From an uncultured bacterium (GTDB lineage Bacteria > Actinomycetota > Coriobacteriia > Coriobacteriales > Coriobacteriaceae): a stretch of DNA of 56,987 bases. The DNA is taken from NCBI GenBank assembly GCA_905214525.1, contig CAJMMN010000015.1:1-56987 (forward strand). The letters run 5' to 3'. The notes under the pieces were generated by a model, which saw only the letters and a program-made list of their open reading frames with translations, was not told the origin of the DNA and made no database searches. Of the stretch, positions 17,890 through 26,577 are shown piece after piece. The first letter of the stretch is position 1. Each line of letters opens with the position of its first letter. A program made the position numbers and the translations under genes.

Positions 17890-18217
17890 AAAAGTTAGTC
17901 TCCTCTCAATTACGAGCCGAGACGGCTACAAAAGAAGCGTTCCAGGTCGCAAGCGCACCTAGCCGCAAGAACAATCAACAAAGACAAATATACCCAAAAC
18001 CAAAGAAAGAGCCGCAATAAAAGCAGCTCTTTCAGCAAAGCAATTATCGGCAAAGACGCCCATCCCTAGCCCGACGGCACCCGGGCGAACCGAGCCAGAA
18101 CAACGCAGTCCCCGGTGCTGAGCGCCCACATATCGTCCCGCGCGCAGTTTCGCAGCAAAGCGAGAATGTTTGAGCACGGGATGATATGTGGGCGCTCAGC
18201 ACCGGGGACTGTGGGAC
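17890..18217. other. gap between fmt and def
   Basis: About 330 bases. The left part (17900-18100) has lower GC and a small minus-strand frame (17959-18177) whose hydrophobic C-terminus could suggest a membrane peptide, but its start lies inside the inverted repeat and I see no ribosome binding site. The rest is the inverted repeat at 18106-18211. Confidence 0.5.
18106..18211. repeat. palindromic intergenic element, fmt/def gap
   Basis: 35-base arms at 18106-18140 and 18177-18211 pair with one mismatch around a 36-base centre. Outer ends read CAGTCCCC/GGGGACTG. It begins seven bases after the def stop, so it could act as a terminator for def as well as being a repetitive element. Confidence 0.75.
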
Positions 18218-18754
18218 TTACTCCGTCTCCCCCGGTCGAGCGCCGCGGGCCAGGGCGTCCTGGTACTCTTTGACAGCCTTGAGCCTCTGCATGGGCTTAA
18301 GGCGCTCGAACATGGTGTTGCCGTGCAGGTGGTCAATCTCGTGCTGCAGGCACACGCAGAAGAGGTCGCCTGTGGCCTCATAGCGAATAAGGTTGGCATC
18401 GAGATCGTACGCCTCGACGACAACGTGATCGGGACGCTCGATCTCGCAGCTAATGCCGGGGATGGACAGGCAGCCCTCGCTAAAGGGCACCAGATGGTCG
18501 CTCTGCTCAACAATGACGGGATTGATAAGCACATACGGGTCGTAGTCGTTCTTGTCGCTGTAGTCGCAGTCGATGGTGACGAGCTGAATGAGCTCGCCGA
18601 TCTGCGGAGCAGCCAGGCCGCAGCCGCCGTTCTCGAACATCATCTTCTTCATCTTCTCAGCAAGCGCCTCGATCGCCGGGGTGATCTCCTCGATGACGGC
18701 GCACTCCTGGCGCAGACGAGGGTCAGGCGACAGTACGATTCCATTGGCTTCCAT
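18218..18754 (-). CDS. def: peptide deformylase
   Basis: A 178-residue metalloenzyme that removes the N-formyl group from nascent proteins. All three motifs are present: GCGLAAPQ at residues 44-51, EGCLS at 93-97 (metal-binding Cys 95) and HEIDH at 138-142 (two metal-binding His and the catalytic Glu). I chose ATG 18754, six bases after AAAGG; the in-frame ATG at 18760 directly abuts that site. The gene starts 18 bases after the priA stop and is likely co-transcribed with it. Confidence 0.95.
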   Translation of the reverse strand: MEANGIVLSPDPRLRQECAVIEEITPAIEALAEKMKKMMFENGGCGLAAPQIGELIQLVTIDCDYSDKNDYDPYVLINPVIVEQSDHLVPFSEGCLSIPGISCEIERPDHVVVEAYDLDANLIRYEATGDLFCVCLQHEIDHLHGNTMFERLKPMQRLKAVKEYQDALARGARPGETE

Positions 18755-18772
18755 GGCCATCCTTTCGGGTTG

Positions 18773-21226
18773 TTACATCAAATCATAGGCGTCGACGTCA
18801 ACGCTTACGCTCACGCCGCGCACAGAGCCCACTTCTTTGAGGCAGGCGTCGATATCATCAGAGACATGGTACCCTACTGGCGACTTTACAAGCAGATGGA
18901 AGCGGTAACGGTCCTTGGCTCTCTCGATTACACACGAAGCCGGACCAAGCACCTGCGGCACGGCGCTCCCCGCCCGCAAAAAGTCGGGCGCGGCGGCATG
19001 CCAGCGGCGCTTGAGGAGCTTTGCGATGCGCCCAATGTAATCCTGCGCGTTATCCGCGTTCGCCGACCACACCAAAATGTTGACCAGGCGCACAAACGGC
19101 GGATAGAGCGCGTCGCGACGCTGGCCCAGGTCATAGTCGGTAAAGATCGAGCGGTCGTGCTCGGCGACGGCGCGAATGACCGGGTCATCGGGCAGGTAGG
19201 TCTGGATGATGACCTCGCCGGGGCGATCGCCGCGGCCGGCGCGGCCCGCAACCTGCTCCAGCAAATCGTAGGCGCGCTCCCCTGCGCGGAAGTCCGGCAG
19301 CTTGAGGGCAAAGTCGGCATTGACCACGCCCACGAGCGTGACCTCGGGAAAGTCGAGACCCTTTGCGATCATTTGAGTGCCCAGCAACACGGCGCAATCG
19401 GCCGCATCGAACTGCTCGAGCAGCTTTTTGTGCGCATCCTTGCCGCGCGTGGAATCGGCATCCATGCGGATGATGGCGACGTCCTCGGGCAGAATCTGGT
19501 ACAGTGCGTCCTCGATCTGCTGCGTGCCCAGCCCCATTTTTGCCAGGTAGCGACTGCCACATTTGGGGCAACGACTCGTGGGCGCGGGATACGGCTGCAC
19601 GCGCCAGGAGGATCCGCATGTGTGACATTGCAGCGTGTGCGTGCGCTCGTGATACGTAAGCGCAGTGGAGCAGTGGTTGCAGGTGGGAACGCAGCCGCAC
19701 TCACGACACATCAGGAACGGCGCAAAACCGCGGCGGTTGTGCAGCAACACGGCTTTTTCGCGGCGCTCGACCACACGCTCCAGACCCTCCATCAGCGGTT
19801 TTGAGAACATGGAGCGGCTGCCGTGCGAAAACTCACGGCGCAGGTCGGCAATGCGAACCGTGGGCAGGACTGCGTGTCCCGGGCGCTCGGGCATCTCGAC
19901 GCGCGTCCAGGTGGCACCGTTATACGTGCCACGGCGGCAGCGGTCGAGGGCCTCGGCAGAAGGCGTGGCCGAGCCCAGCACGAGTGGGCAACGATAGCGA
20001 CGCGCCATCTCGGCTGCCACCTCGCGCGCGTGGTAGCGCGGACTGGAGCCCTGCTTGTAGCTGGTCTCGTGCTCCTCGTCGATGATGATGAGGCCCAAGT
20101 CGCTGAGCGGGCAAAAGAGCGCCGAGCGGGCACCCACGACCACACGCGCGGCACCGCTGGCAACCATATCCCACTGATCCAGGCGCTCGCCGGCCGAAAG
20201 GCGTGAATGGAACACGGCGACCATCTCGCCAAAGCGCGAGCGAAAACGGCCGACGGTCTGGGCCGTCAGCGAGATCTCGGGCACCAGCACGCAAGCCGAA
20301 CGGCCGGCTGCGAGCACGCGCTCGATGGCGGAGAGGTAAACCTCAGTTTTGCCGGAGCCGGTGACGCCGTCGACCAGCACCACGTCGCCATGAGCGTCCA
20401 GACGGGCGCGCTCAATCTGCGCGAGTGCCTGCTGCTGGCCGTTGGTAAGGGAGACCGGCGCCTTGCCGCTTGCCGAAGACAGCGTGGTCTGCTCGCTGCA
20501 ACCACGCCACGCACGGCGCTCCTCCACCACCACAAAGCCACGCTTTTCGAGCGCCTTGATGGTCGCCGACATACTGTTGTAGAGAAGGTTGAGGTCACGC
20601 GTCGTGACCGGGCCGCACTGGAGCGCCTCGATAAGCTGACGCTGGCGGACTGCGGTCTTGGGCGGCGTATAGTCGAATCCCTCGGGCGTGAGCATGACCC
20701 AGCGGTTTTGGATAGGCTTGACGGCGGGACGTTCAACCGTCCACACACCGTCGTCACCCTTGACCACGCGCGGGCTTCCACCCGGGGGCAAGAACAAACG
20801 CAGGCACTCGGAAAGCGTTGCGACGTACTCGCGGCTCATCCAGCGTGCGATACGGGCAGCCTCGGCGGTAAAGAGCGGTTTGCTGAGGATGGCTTCGACG
20901 GGCTTAATGCGCGAAAGGTCGAGGGCGTTGTTGCCCTGCAGGTCGCCCAGCTCAGGCGCAATGTCGACGATATAGCCCGCGGCAGCACGGTTACCAAAGT
21001 GGACCAGGACCGTGGATCCGATCTGCGCCTCGTTGGCAAGGGACCGGGGGATACCGTAGGCGAATGGCTCGGACAGCGCACGGGTAGGAATGTCGAGGAC
21101 CACGCTCGCGTAGACGGTGACGGGCTCAGGCACAGGCTTAGGCTGAGCCAAGGCAGCGGCAGGCACGGACTTCACCGGAGCCTCCTCCGGTTCCGGCGAA
21201 GCAAACAGCGACAGTTGTTGAGCCAT
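18773..21226 (-). CDS. priA: primosomal replication helicase PriA
   Basis: An 817-residue superfamily 2 DNA helicase that reloads the replisome at stalled forks. The N-terminal DNA-binding domain lies at about residues 38-140. Walker A is VDGVTGSGKTEVYL, Walker B/DEAH-like is LIIIDEEHETSYKQG, motif III GSATPSAEA, and the zinc module is CRECGCVPTCNHC then CHTCG and CPKCG. Motifs V/VI (LLGTQMIAKGLDFPEV, QVAGRAGRGDRPGEV) are intact. GAGGTGG before the ATG is a good ribosome binding site. Length is slightly above E. coli PriA because of an Ala/Pro-rich N-terminal segment. Confidence 0.95.
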   Translation of the reverse strand: MAQQLSLFASPEPEEAPVKSVPAAALAQPKPVPEPVTVYASVVLDIPTRALSEPFAYGIPRSLANEAQIGSTVLVHFGNRAAAGYIVDIAPELGDLQGNNALDLSRIKPVEAILSKPLFTAEAARIARWMSREYVATLSECLRLFLPPGGSPRVVKGDDGVWTVERPAVKPIQNRWVMLTPEGFDYTPPKTAVRQRQLIEALQCGPVTTRDLNLLYNSMSATIKALEKRGFVVVEERRAWRGCSEQTTLSSASGKAPVSLTNGQQQALAQIERARLDAHGDVVLVDGVTGSGKTEVYLSAIERVLAAGRSACVLVPEISLTAQTVGRFRSRFGEMVAVFHSRLSAGERLDQWDMVASGAARVVVGARSALFCPLSDLGLIIIDEEHETSYKQGSSPRYHAREVAAEMARRYRCPLVLGSATPSAEALDRCRRGTYNGATWTRVEMPERPGHAVLPTVRIADLRREFSHGSRSMFSKPLMEGLERVVERREKAVLLHNRRGFAPFLMCRECGCVPTCNHCSTALTYHERTHTLQCHTCGSSWRVQPYPAPTSRCPKCGSRYLAKMGLGTQQIEDALYQILPEDVAIIRMDADSTRGKDAHKKLLEQFDAADCAVLLGTQMIAKGLDFPEVTLVGVVNADFALKLPDFRAGERAYDLLEQVAGRAGRGDRPGEVIIQTYLPDDPVIRAVAEHDRSIFTDYDLGQRRDALYPPFVRLVNILVWSANADNAQDYIGRIAKLLKRRWHAAAPDFLRAGSAVPQVLGPASCVIERAKDRYRFHLLVKSPVGYHVSDDIDACLKEVGSVRGVSVSVDVDAYDLM

Positions 21227-21256
21227 ACACCACCTCTAACGAACGGACCTGAAAGG

Positions 21257-21362
21257 GCTGGGACAAAATAATCAGTAGTGTTTGTCCCATGGCCGATACG
21301 AGTGTCAAGCTTGTTGCGTCACTCGAACATGGGACAAACACTACTGATTATTTTGTCCCAGC
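21257..21362. repeat. palindromic intergenic element, gltX/priA gap
   Basis: Perfect 35-base arms at 21257-21291 and 21328-21362. Each arm is itself nearly palindromic at its ends (TGGGACAAA ... TTTGTCCCA), so the single strand could fold into a hairpin of hairpins. Lies 31 bases upstream of priA, in its probable promoter region. Confidence 0.8.
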
Positions 21363-21379
21363 AACCCACTCATCGGTAC

Positions 21380-21414
21380 AGAAACAAGAGCCCCGCTCTG
21401 AGTGAACGGGGCTC
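21380..21414 (-). terminator. intrinsic terminator after gltX
   Basis: On the minus strand GAGCCCCG (21414-21407) pairs with CGGGGCTC (21395-21388), followed by TTGTTTCTG. It is 24 bases beyond the gltX stop. Confidence 0.75.
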
Positions 21415-21437
21415 GGATACAAACGTTTGCGCAGCGA

Positions 21438-22913
21438 TTACAGCGCCATCGTGCGGGCGCGGTCGATGCGCGCCAGGCAGTCGTCGCGGCCGATGAGCGC
21501 CATGGTCTCGCCCAGCGGAGGGCTCACCATGTTGCCGCAGACGGCGACGCGCACGGCCTGGAACACCACGCGCTTCTTGAGGTCCATCTGCTCGGGCAGC
21601 GGCTCAAGCGCGGCGTCAATGTTGGCAGCCGTCCACTCGTTCACACCCTCGAGCGCGGCCTTGGCGGCATCAAGAATGGCACCCATGCCCTCCTTGGCCA
21701 GGCCCTTGTTGACGGATTTCTCGTTATACTCGAGCGTCTCGGCCGTAGCGAAGATGGGAGCGGCGACGGTCACGGCGTCGGCCGGCATCTTGGTGCGCGG
21801 CTTGACGATGGCGGCAAGCGCGTCGATCCAATCCTCGCCGTACTCGACATTACCCTCGATGAGACCCGCCTCATGCAGCTCGGGGACCATGATCTCGTCG
21901 GCAAACTGAGCATCGGACATGCCGTTGATGTACTCGGCATTGACCCAGTCGAGCTTCTTGGGGTCGAAGGTCGCCGGGTTCTTGGAGATGCGGTCGAGCG
22001 AGAACTTGCTGGCCAGGACATCGCGCGGGATGATCGTGGTCTCGCCGTCGAGCGACCAGCCGAGCAGCGCCAGGTAGTTGACGAAGGCGTCGGACAGGTA
22101 GCCGGCGTCGCGGTACTCCTCCACCGAGGTGGCGCCGTGGCGCTTGGAGAGCTTCTTGCCGTCGGCGCCCAGGATCATGGAGATGTGGGCGAACGTAGGC
22201 ACGGGCGCGCCGAGGGCCTCGTAAACCATGACCTGACGCGGGGTATTGGACAGGTGGTCGTCGCCGCGGATGACATGGGTAATCTTCATCATGGCGTCGT
22301 CGACGACGGTCGCGAAGTTGTACGTGGGCGTGCCATCGGAGCGGAAGATGACAAAGTCGTCGAGCTCCTTGGCGTCGAAGGTCACCTCGCCGTGGACGGC
22401 GTCGTGGATGACGACGTCGCCGCGGTCCTCGGGCACCTTGATACGCAGGACGTAGGACTCGCCGGCCTCGATGCGGCGGCGGGCCTCCTCGGGATCAAGA
22501 TCGCGGCAACGGCGCTGATAGCCCTGGAAGGGGTCCTTGCGCTCCTGCGCGGCCTTGCGGTCGGCGTCGAGCTGCTCCTTGGTGCAGAAACAGGGATAGG
22601 CCTTGCCCTCGTCCCAAAGCTTCTGGGCGGCCTGCTTGTACAGGTCCAGGCGCTCGGTCTGGGCGTAGGGGCCAAAGTCGCCGCCCACCTCGGGACCCTC
22701 GTCCCAGTCCAGGCCCAGCCAACGCATGGCACGCAGGATGATCTGCGTGTTCTCGTCGGTAGAGCGGGTGGGATCGGTGTCGTCAATGCGCAGGATGAAC
22801 GTGCCGCCGTTTGCACGGGCGAAAGCCCAGTTATAGATAGCGGTGCGGGCGCCGCCGATGTGCAACTTGCCCGTCGGTGAGGGTGCAAAGCGGACGCGAA
22901 CGTCTGATGCCAT
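21438..22913 (-). CDS. gltX: glutamyl-tRNA synthetase
   Basis: A 491-residue class I aminoacyl-tRNA synthetase. The HIGH-type motif is in FAPSPTGKLHIGGART (residues 9-23) and the KMSKS-type loop is KKLSKRHGATS. The C-terminal helical anticodon-binding domain follows. I chose ATG 22913, preceded by GAGGAGATTTCC; the frame extends to 22952 without such a site. Whether it charges only tRNA-Glu or also tRNA-Gln cannot be told from this gene. Tandem tRNA-Glu genes lie at the right edge of the window. Confidence 0.96.
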   Translation of the reverse strand: MASDVRVRFAPSPTGKLHIGGARTAIYNWAFARANGGTFILRIDDTDPTRSTDENTQIILRAMRWLGLDWDEGPEVGGDFGPYAQTERLDLYKQAAQKLWDEGKAYPCFCTKEQLDADRKAAQERKDPFQGYQRRCRDLDPEEARRRIEAGESYVLRIKVPEDRGDVVIHDAVHGEVTFDAKELDDFVIFRSDGTPTYNFATVVDDAMMKITHVIRGDDHLSNTPRQVMVYEALGAPVPTFAHISMILGADGKKLSKRHGATSVEEYRDAGYLSDAFVNYLALLGWSLDGETTIIPRDVLASKFSLDRISKNPATFDPKKLDWVNAEYINGMSDAQFADEIMVPELHEAGLIEGNVEYGEDWIDALAAIVKPRTKMPADAVTVAAPIFATAETLEYNEKSVNKGLAKEGMGAILDAAKAALEGVNEWTAANIDAALEPLPEQMDLKKRVVFQAVRVAVCGNMVSPPLGETMALIGRDDCLARIDRARTMAL

Positions 22914-22993
22914 GGAAATCTCCTCGATTGCAGGATGGATGTCTAACCGCATCAGTATAAAGCATCAAAGCAACCTCCGCACAAAGGGCACCG

Positions 22994-23090
22994 ACCTACT
23001 CATTGGGGACAGACTTAAATGACCAGTCATTGGGCAACCTGTCGGCACTTAGGAAGGCTGGTAATTTAAGTCTGTCCCCAATGAGTAGGT
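22994..23090. repeat. palindromic intergenic element, gltX/metK gap
   Basis: Perfect 27-base arms at 22994-23020 and 23064-23090; the core of each arm is GGGGACAGACTTAAAT. It lies between divergent gltX and metK, upstream of both. The core resembles repeats found near REP-type tyrosine transposases in other bacteria, from memory. Confidence 0.8.
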
Positions 23091-23146
23091 GCGGAAAGGG
23101 TGTGAATGTTTGATTTACGCGCTATGATGTGCCCTTGCATAGAGAG

Positions 23147-23178
23147 CCCGGCGGAATGGTAACGGTCGCCGGGACACG
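23147..23178 (+). promoter_or_regulatory. terminator-like leader hairpin before metK
   Basis: CCCGGCG (23147-23153) pairs with CGCCGGG (23167-23173), then ACACG and five T (to about 23183), ending right before the metK ribosome binding site. It could be an attenuator or part of a leader. I could not match it to a known SAM riboswitch class by eye. Confidence 0.4.
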
Positions 23179-23195
23179 TTTTTGAAAGGACAATC

Positions 23196-24476
23196 ATGTC
23201 AGAAGAACTTCGTTCCATCCCGCCCCAACACGGGTCCTTTGTTTTTACGTCGGAGTCGGTGACCGAAGGTCATCCCGATAAGATCGCTGACCAGATCAGC
23301 GACGCCGTCCTCGACGCAATCCTCGCCAAAGAAATAGAGCTCCAGGAGCAGGGCTACATCGCCCCCAACGGCGTGCCTGCCAACGTGGAGAACGTCCGCT
23401 GCGCCTGCGAGACCCTCGTGACCACCGGCACCGTCATCGTCGCCGGCGAGATTCGCACCCAGGCCTACGTCGACGTACAGGAAATCGCCCGCGGCGTCAT
23501 CCGCCGCATCGGCTACAACCGCGCCAAATTTGGTTTTGACTGCGACACCTGCGGCGTCATGAGTCTCATTCACGAGCAGTCCCCCGATATCGCCCAGGGC
23601 GTTGACGAGTCCTTCGAGACCCAGACCGGCGCTACCACCGACCCGATCGACCTGATCGGCGCCGGCGACCAGGGCATGATGTTCGGTTATGCCTCCAACG
23701 AGACCAAGACCCTCATGCCCATGCCGCACTACCTGGCAAGCCGCCTGGCCGAGCGCCTGGCAGCCGTGCGTCACGACGGCACCCTGCCCTACCTGCGTCC
23801 CGACGGCAAGACCCAGGTCACCGTGCGCTACGAGGACGGCAAACCCGTCGAGGTCACGACCATCGTCATCTCCACGCAGCACGCCGCCGAGATCGAGGAC
23901 ATGGGCAAGATCAAGGCCGACCTCATCGAGCACGTCATCACCCCGGTCATGGCCGCTGAGAACATGCCATGGGACAACGCGGACATCTACGTGAACCCCA
24001 CCGGCCGCTTTGTCGTGGGCGGCCCCATGGGCGACACGGGCCTCACCGGCCGCAAGATTATCGTCGACACCTACGGCGGCTACGGTCGTCACGGCGGCGG
24101 TGCCTTTAGCGGCAAGGACTGCACCAAGGTTGACCGCTCCGCCGCGTATGCCGCGCGCTGGGTCGCCAAGAACGTGGTCGCCGCCGGTCTGGCCGACCGC
24201 TGCGAGGTCGAGCTTGCCTACGCCATCGGCGTTTCCAAGCCCCTTTCAATCATGGTCGACACCTTCGGTACCGCGCATGTTGCCGAGGACAAGATCGTTG
24301 AAGCCGTAGAGAAGACCTTCGACCTACGCCCGGGCGCAATCATCCGCGACCTGGACCTGCGTCGCCCCATCTACGAAAAGACGGCAGCCTACGGCCACTT
24401 TGGCCGCGAAGACGCCGACTTCACCTGGGAGAAGACCGACCGCGTCGAAGAACTCAAAGCAGCCTGCGGCCTGTAA
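23196..24476 (+). CDS. metK: S-adenosylmethionine synthetase
   Basis: A 426-residue enzyme making SAM from methionine and ATP. The three-domain pattern is complete: GHPDKIADQISDAVLDA, QSPDIAQGV, the ATP-binding GAGDQGMMFGYA, and the phosphate loop GGYGRHGGGAFSGKDCTKVDRSAAYAAR. It is some 25-40 residues longer than typical, mainly from an early insert (LQEQGYIAPNGVPANVENV) that other actinobacterial forms lack to my memory. GAAAGGACAATC precedes ATG 23196. SAM also feeds the six or more methylations of the cobalamin genes in this window, but there is no operon link. Confidence 0.97.
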   Translation: MSEELRSIPPQHGSFVFTSESVTEGHPDKIADQISDAVLDAILAKEIELQEQGYIAPNGVPANVENVRCACETLVTTGTVIVAGEIRTQAYVDVQEIARGVIRRIGYNRAKFGFDCDTCGVMSLIHEQSPDIAQGVDESFETQTGATTDPIDLIGAGDQGMMFGYASNETKTLMPMPHYLASRLAERLAAVRHDGTLPYLRPDGKTQVTVRYEDGKPVEVTTIVISTQHAAEIEDMGKIKADLIEHVITPVMAAENMPWDNADIYVNPTGRFVVGGPMGDTGLTGRKIIVDTYGGYGRHGGGAFSGKDCTKVDRSAAYAARWVAKNVVAAGLADRCEVELAYAIGVSKPLSIMVDTFGTAHVAEDKIVEAVEKTFDLRPGAIIRDLDLRRPIYEKTAAYGHFGREDADFTWEKTDRVEELKAACGL

Positions 24477-24516
24477 GCTAACGAGAAAAAGCCCCAGCCA
24501 AATAACAACGCGCCAA

Positions 24517-24550
24517 AAGAAGTACCGCCCCCAAGCGGTACTTCTTTTTT
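24517..24550 (+). terminator. intrinsic terminator after metK
   Basis: AAGAAGTACCGC (24517-24528) pairs with GCGGTACTTCTT (24535-24546) around a 6-base loop, ending in a T-run. It is one of the clearest terminators in the window. Confidence 0.92.
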
Positions 24551-24644
24551 ATTTAAAGGTGGTAAAGATGAGCCGACCTGGGACATGGAATAGGTCACAT
24601 GCCGATAAATTTTGCAACAGAGCGACTCCAACCATGTATCCTAA

Positions 24645-24765
24645 GTTCCGAGGGCTTTGGTATTTGGTCGATCGCGAGTTCCGCACGAGCCGGAGGCCAC
24701 TTAATGTGGCCTCCGTGCGAGCCAGGACTGTAGAGCAGGCGACCAAATACCAAAGCCCTCGGAAC
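24645..24765. repeat. palindromic intergenic element with inner hairpin
   Basis: Perfect 26-base arms at 24645-24670 and 24740-24765, and inside them a second 10-bp hairpin (24691-24700 with 24706-24715, loop TTAAT). It lies 55 bases before the serine dehydratase start, so it would fold in that gene's leader. Confidence 0.8.
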
Positions 24766-24820
24766 AACGGGACAGAGTATGCCCCGCCCCTCGGGACGAC
24801 GGGATAGAACAGGAGCGCAT

Positions 24821-26428
24821 ATGGCAGGCAAGCCGCAAACACTAGCAACGACCTCGGCATTCGAGATCTTGGGCCCCGTCATGGTCGGCCCCAGCTCATC
24901 GCACACCGCCGGCGCCCTGCGCTGCGCCCAAGTTGCCGCCAGCCTGCTGGAAGGACGCATCACCAAGGTCACCTTTGGCCTGTGGAACTCCTTTGCCCAT
25001 ACCTACCGCGGCCACGGCACCGACCGTGCACTCGTCGCGGGCATCCTGGGCCTCGACACCGATGACGAGAACATCAAACAGGCCTTCGACCTCGCGCGCG
25101 AGCAGGGCCTCGAATATCACTTTGAAATCAAGGGCGACGACGCCTCCATCCACCCCAACACCGTCGACATCGACATGGTCGACGACACGGGCGCTACGGC
25201 ACAGGTCCGCGGCGAGAGCCTGGGCGGCGGCAAGATGCGCATCAGCCGCATTAACGGCGTCGGCGTTGACATCTCGGGTATGTACTCCACGCTCTTCGTG
25301 GCGCACCAAGATGTTCCCGGCGTGCTCGCCGCGCTCACGAACCTGCTCGCATACGCACACGTGAACATCGCCTTCTGCCGCACCTACCGCACCGAGGTGG
25401 GCGGCCAGGCCTACTCCGTCTTTGAGACCGACGGCGCGCCCGACGACACCGTCGTCCCTATGCTGCGCAAGCTCGACAATGTCGATTACGCGACCTTTAT
25501 CGAGCTCCCCGGTTCTGCCTCGTCGCTCTCCCCCGGCGTCTCAGCAAAGGAAATCTTCGACGACGGCGAGCAGTTGCTCGATGCGTGCGCCGAGCTCGGC
25601 CTGAATATCGGCGCCGTTATGGCCGTGCGCGAGGCACGTCTGACCGGCGAGACCCACGCCGTCGCCGCCATGCGCCGCGTGCTCGACGTCATGCGCGAGG
25701 AGACCACGACCCCCATCGTCAATCCGCAGCGATCGCTCGGCGGGCTTATCGGCGGCGAGGCTAAACTCGTCGATGCCACCGGCCGCAACGATTTGAGCAC
25801 GAGTCTGATGGGCACCGTTCAAACCGACGCCGTGGCCCGCGCGATGGCCGTGCTCGAGCGCTCCGCCACGATGGGAGTGATCGTCGCCGCCCCCACGGCA
25901 GGCTCCGCGGGTGTCGTGCCCGGCTGCGTGCTGGCGCTCGCCGATCACCTTCAGCTCGACGACGAGCAGGTCATGGACGCGCTCTACTGCGCAGCCGCCA
26001 TCGGCCTCAACCTCACCACGAGCGCCTGCGTTGCCGGCGCCGAGGGTGGCTGCCAAGCCGAGGTGGGAAGCGCCGCCGCCATGGCAGCCGCCGCGCTGGT
26101 GCAGATGCTCGGCGGCACGCCCGAACAGGCGCTCGACGCCAGTTCCATCGCGCTGAGTAACCTGCTGGGCCTCGTTTGTGACCCCGTCGGTGGCCTCGTG
26201 GAGGTGCCCTGCCAAAACCGCAATGCCATCGGCGTGGCAGCGGCCTTTAGCTCGGCACAACTCGCCCTCGCCGGCATTAAGAGCCTGGTGCCGTTTGACC
26301 AGATGGCACATGTCATGCTCTCGGTGGGCCACGCCCTGCCGGCCACGCTGCGCGAGACGGCAAAGGGCGGCATCGCGCAGGCTCCGGCCGCACTTTCGGC
26401 CTGTGCAAAATGCGGTGTGTGCGGGTAG
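24821..26428 (+). CDS. sdaA: L-serine ammonia-lyase, iron-sulfur, single chain
   Basis: A 535-residue enzyme converting L-serine to pyruvate and ammonia. The N-terminal beta domain begins with the signature GPVMVGPSSSHTAGALR and includes an ACT-like part (VPGVLAALTNLLAYAHVNIAFCRTYR). The alpha domain has SAGVVPGCVLALADH, TSACVAGAEGGCQAEVGSAAAMAAA and CDPVGGLVEVPCQNRNA, whose cysteines bind the 4Fe-4S cluster. The C-terminus is Cys-rich (CAKCGVCG). ATG 24821 follows AGGAG at proper spacing. Fused alpha/beta forms are known from E. coli SdaA. The oxygen-labile cluster fits an anaerobe. Confidence 0.95.
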   Translation: MAGKPQTLATTSAFEILGPVMVGPSSSHTAGALRCAQVAASLLEGRITKVTFGLWNSFAHTYRGHGTDRALVAGILGLDTDDENIKQAFDLAREQGLEYHFEIKGDDASIHPNTVDIDMVDDTGATAQVRGESLGGGKMRISRINGVGVDISGMYSTLFVAHQDVPGVLAALTNLLAYAHVNIAFCRTYRTEVGGQAYSVFETDGAPDDTVVPMLRKLDNVDYATFIELPGSASSLSPGVSAKEIFDDGEQLLDACAELGLNIGAVMAVREARLTGETHAVAAMRRVLDVMREETTTPIVNPQRSLGGLIGGEAKLVDATGRNDLSTSLMGTVQTDAVARAMAVLERSATMGVIVAAPTAGSAGVVPGCVLALADHLQLDDEQVMDALYCAAAIGLNLTTSACVAGAEGGCQAEVGSAAAMAAAALVQMLGGTPEQALDASSIALSNLLGLVCDPVGGLVEVPCQNRNAIGVAAAFSSAQLALAGIKSLVPFDQMAHVMLSVGHALPATLRETAKGGIAQAPAALSACAKCGVCG

Positions 26429-26451
26429 TGACCAAGAACGACTCGATAGTG

Positions 26452-26469
26452 GGACAAATGTCCCACCTC
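26452..26469. repeat. short palindrome after sdaA
   Basis: GTGGGACA and TGTCCCAC flank two A bases (18 bases in total). It shares the GGGACA core with the larger inverted repeats at 21257 and 22994. It may be a degenerate copy or a simple hairpin after the serine dehydratase gene. Confidence 0.6.
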
Positions 26470-26577
26470 TTTTGAATGCCACCGTTTCCGTACCACAAAC
26501 AGCAGGGCAATCGCTATAATGCAAGCCCAGTAAAAACACGATGAGCCATAAGGCGAAATTCGAAGGATATGCATACG

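Larger units (their letters stand above)
24477..24820. other. gap between metK and serine dehydratase
   Basis: About 345 bases holding the metK terminator, a palindromic element at 24645-24765, and a weak promoter-like pair (TTGCAA 24612-24617 with TGTATC 24635-24640, spacing 17). I see no gene. Confidence 0.5.

Noticed and set aside
17959..18177. 72-codon minus-strand frame with a hydrophobic C-terminus
   Set aside because: Its start lies in an inverted repeat, no ribosome binding site is visible, and no family is recognised.
18188..19804. 538-codon plus-strand frame opposite def and priA
   Set aside because: Complement of two well-recognised genes on the other strand; no domain of its own.
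83..24765. Inverted repeats as a CRISPR array
   Set aside because: They are isolated pairs of complementary arms, not direct repeats with regular spacers, and no cas genes are present.
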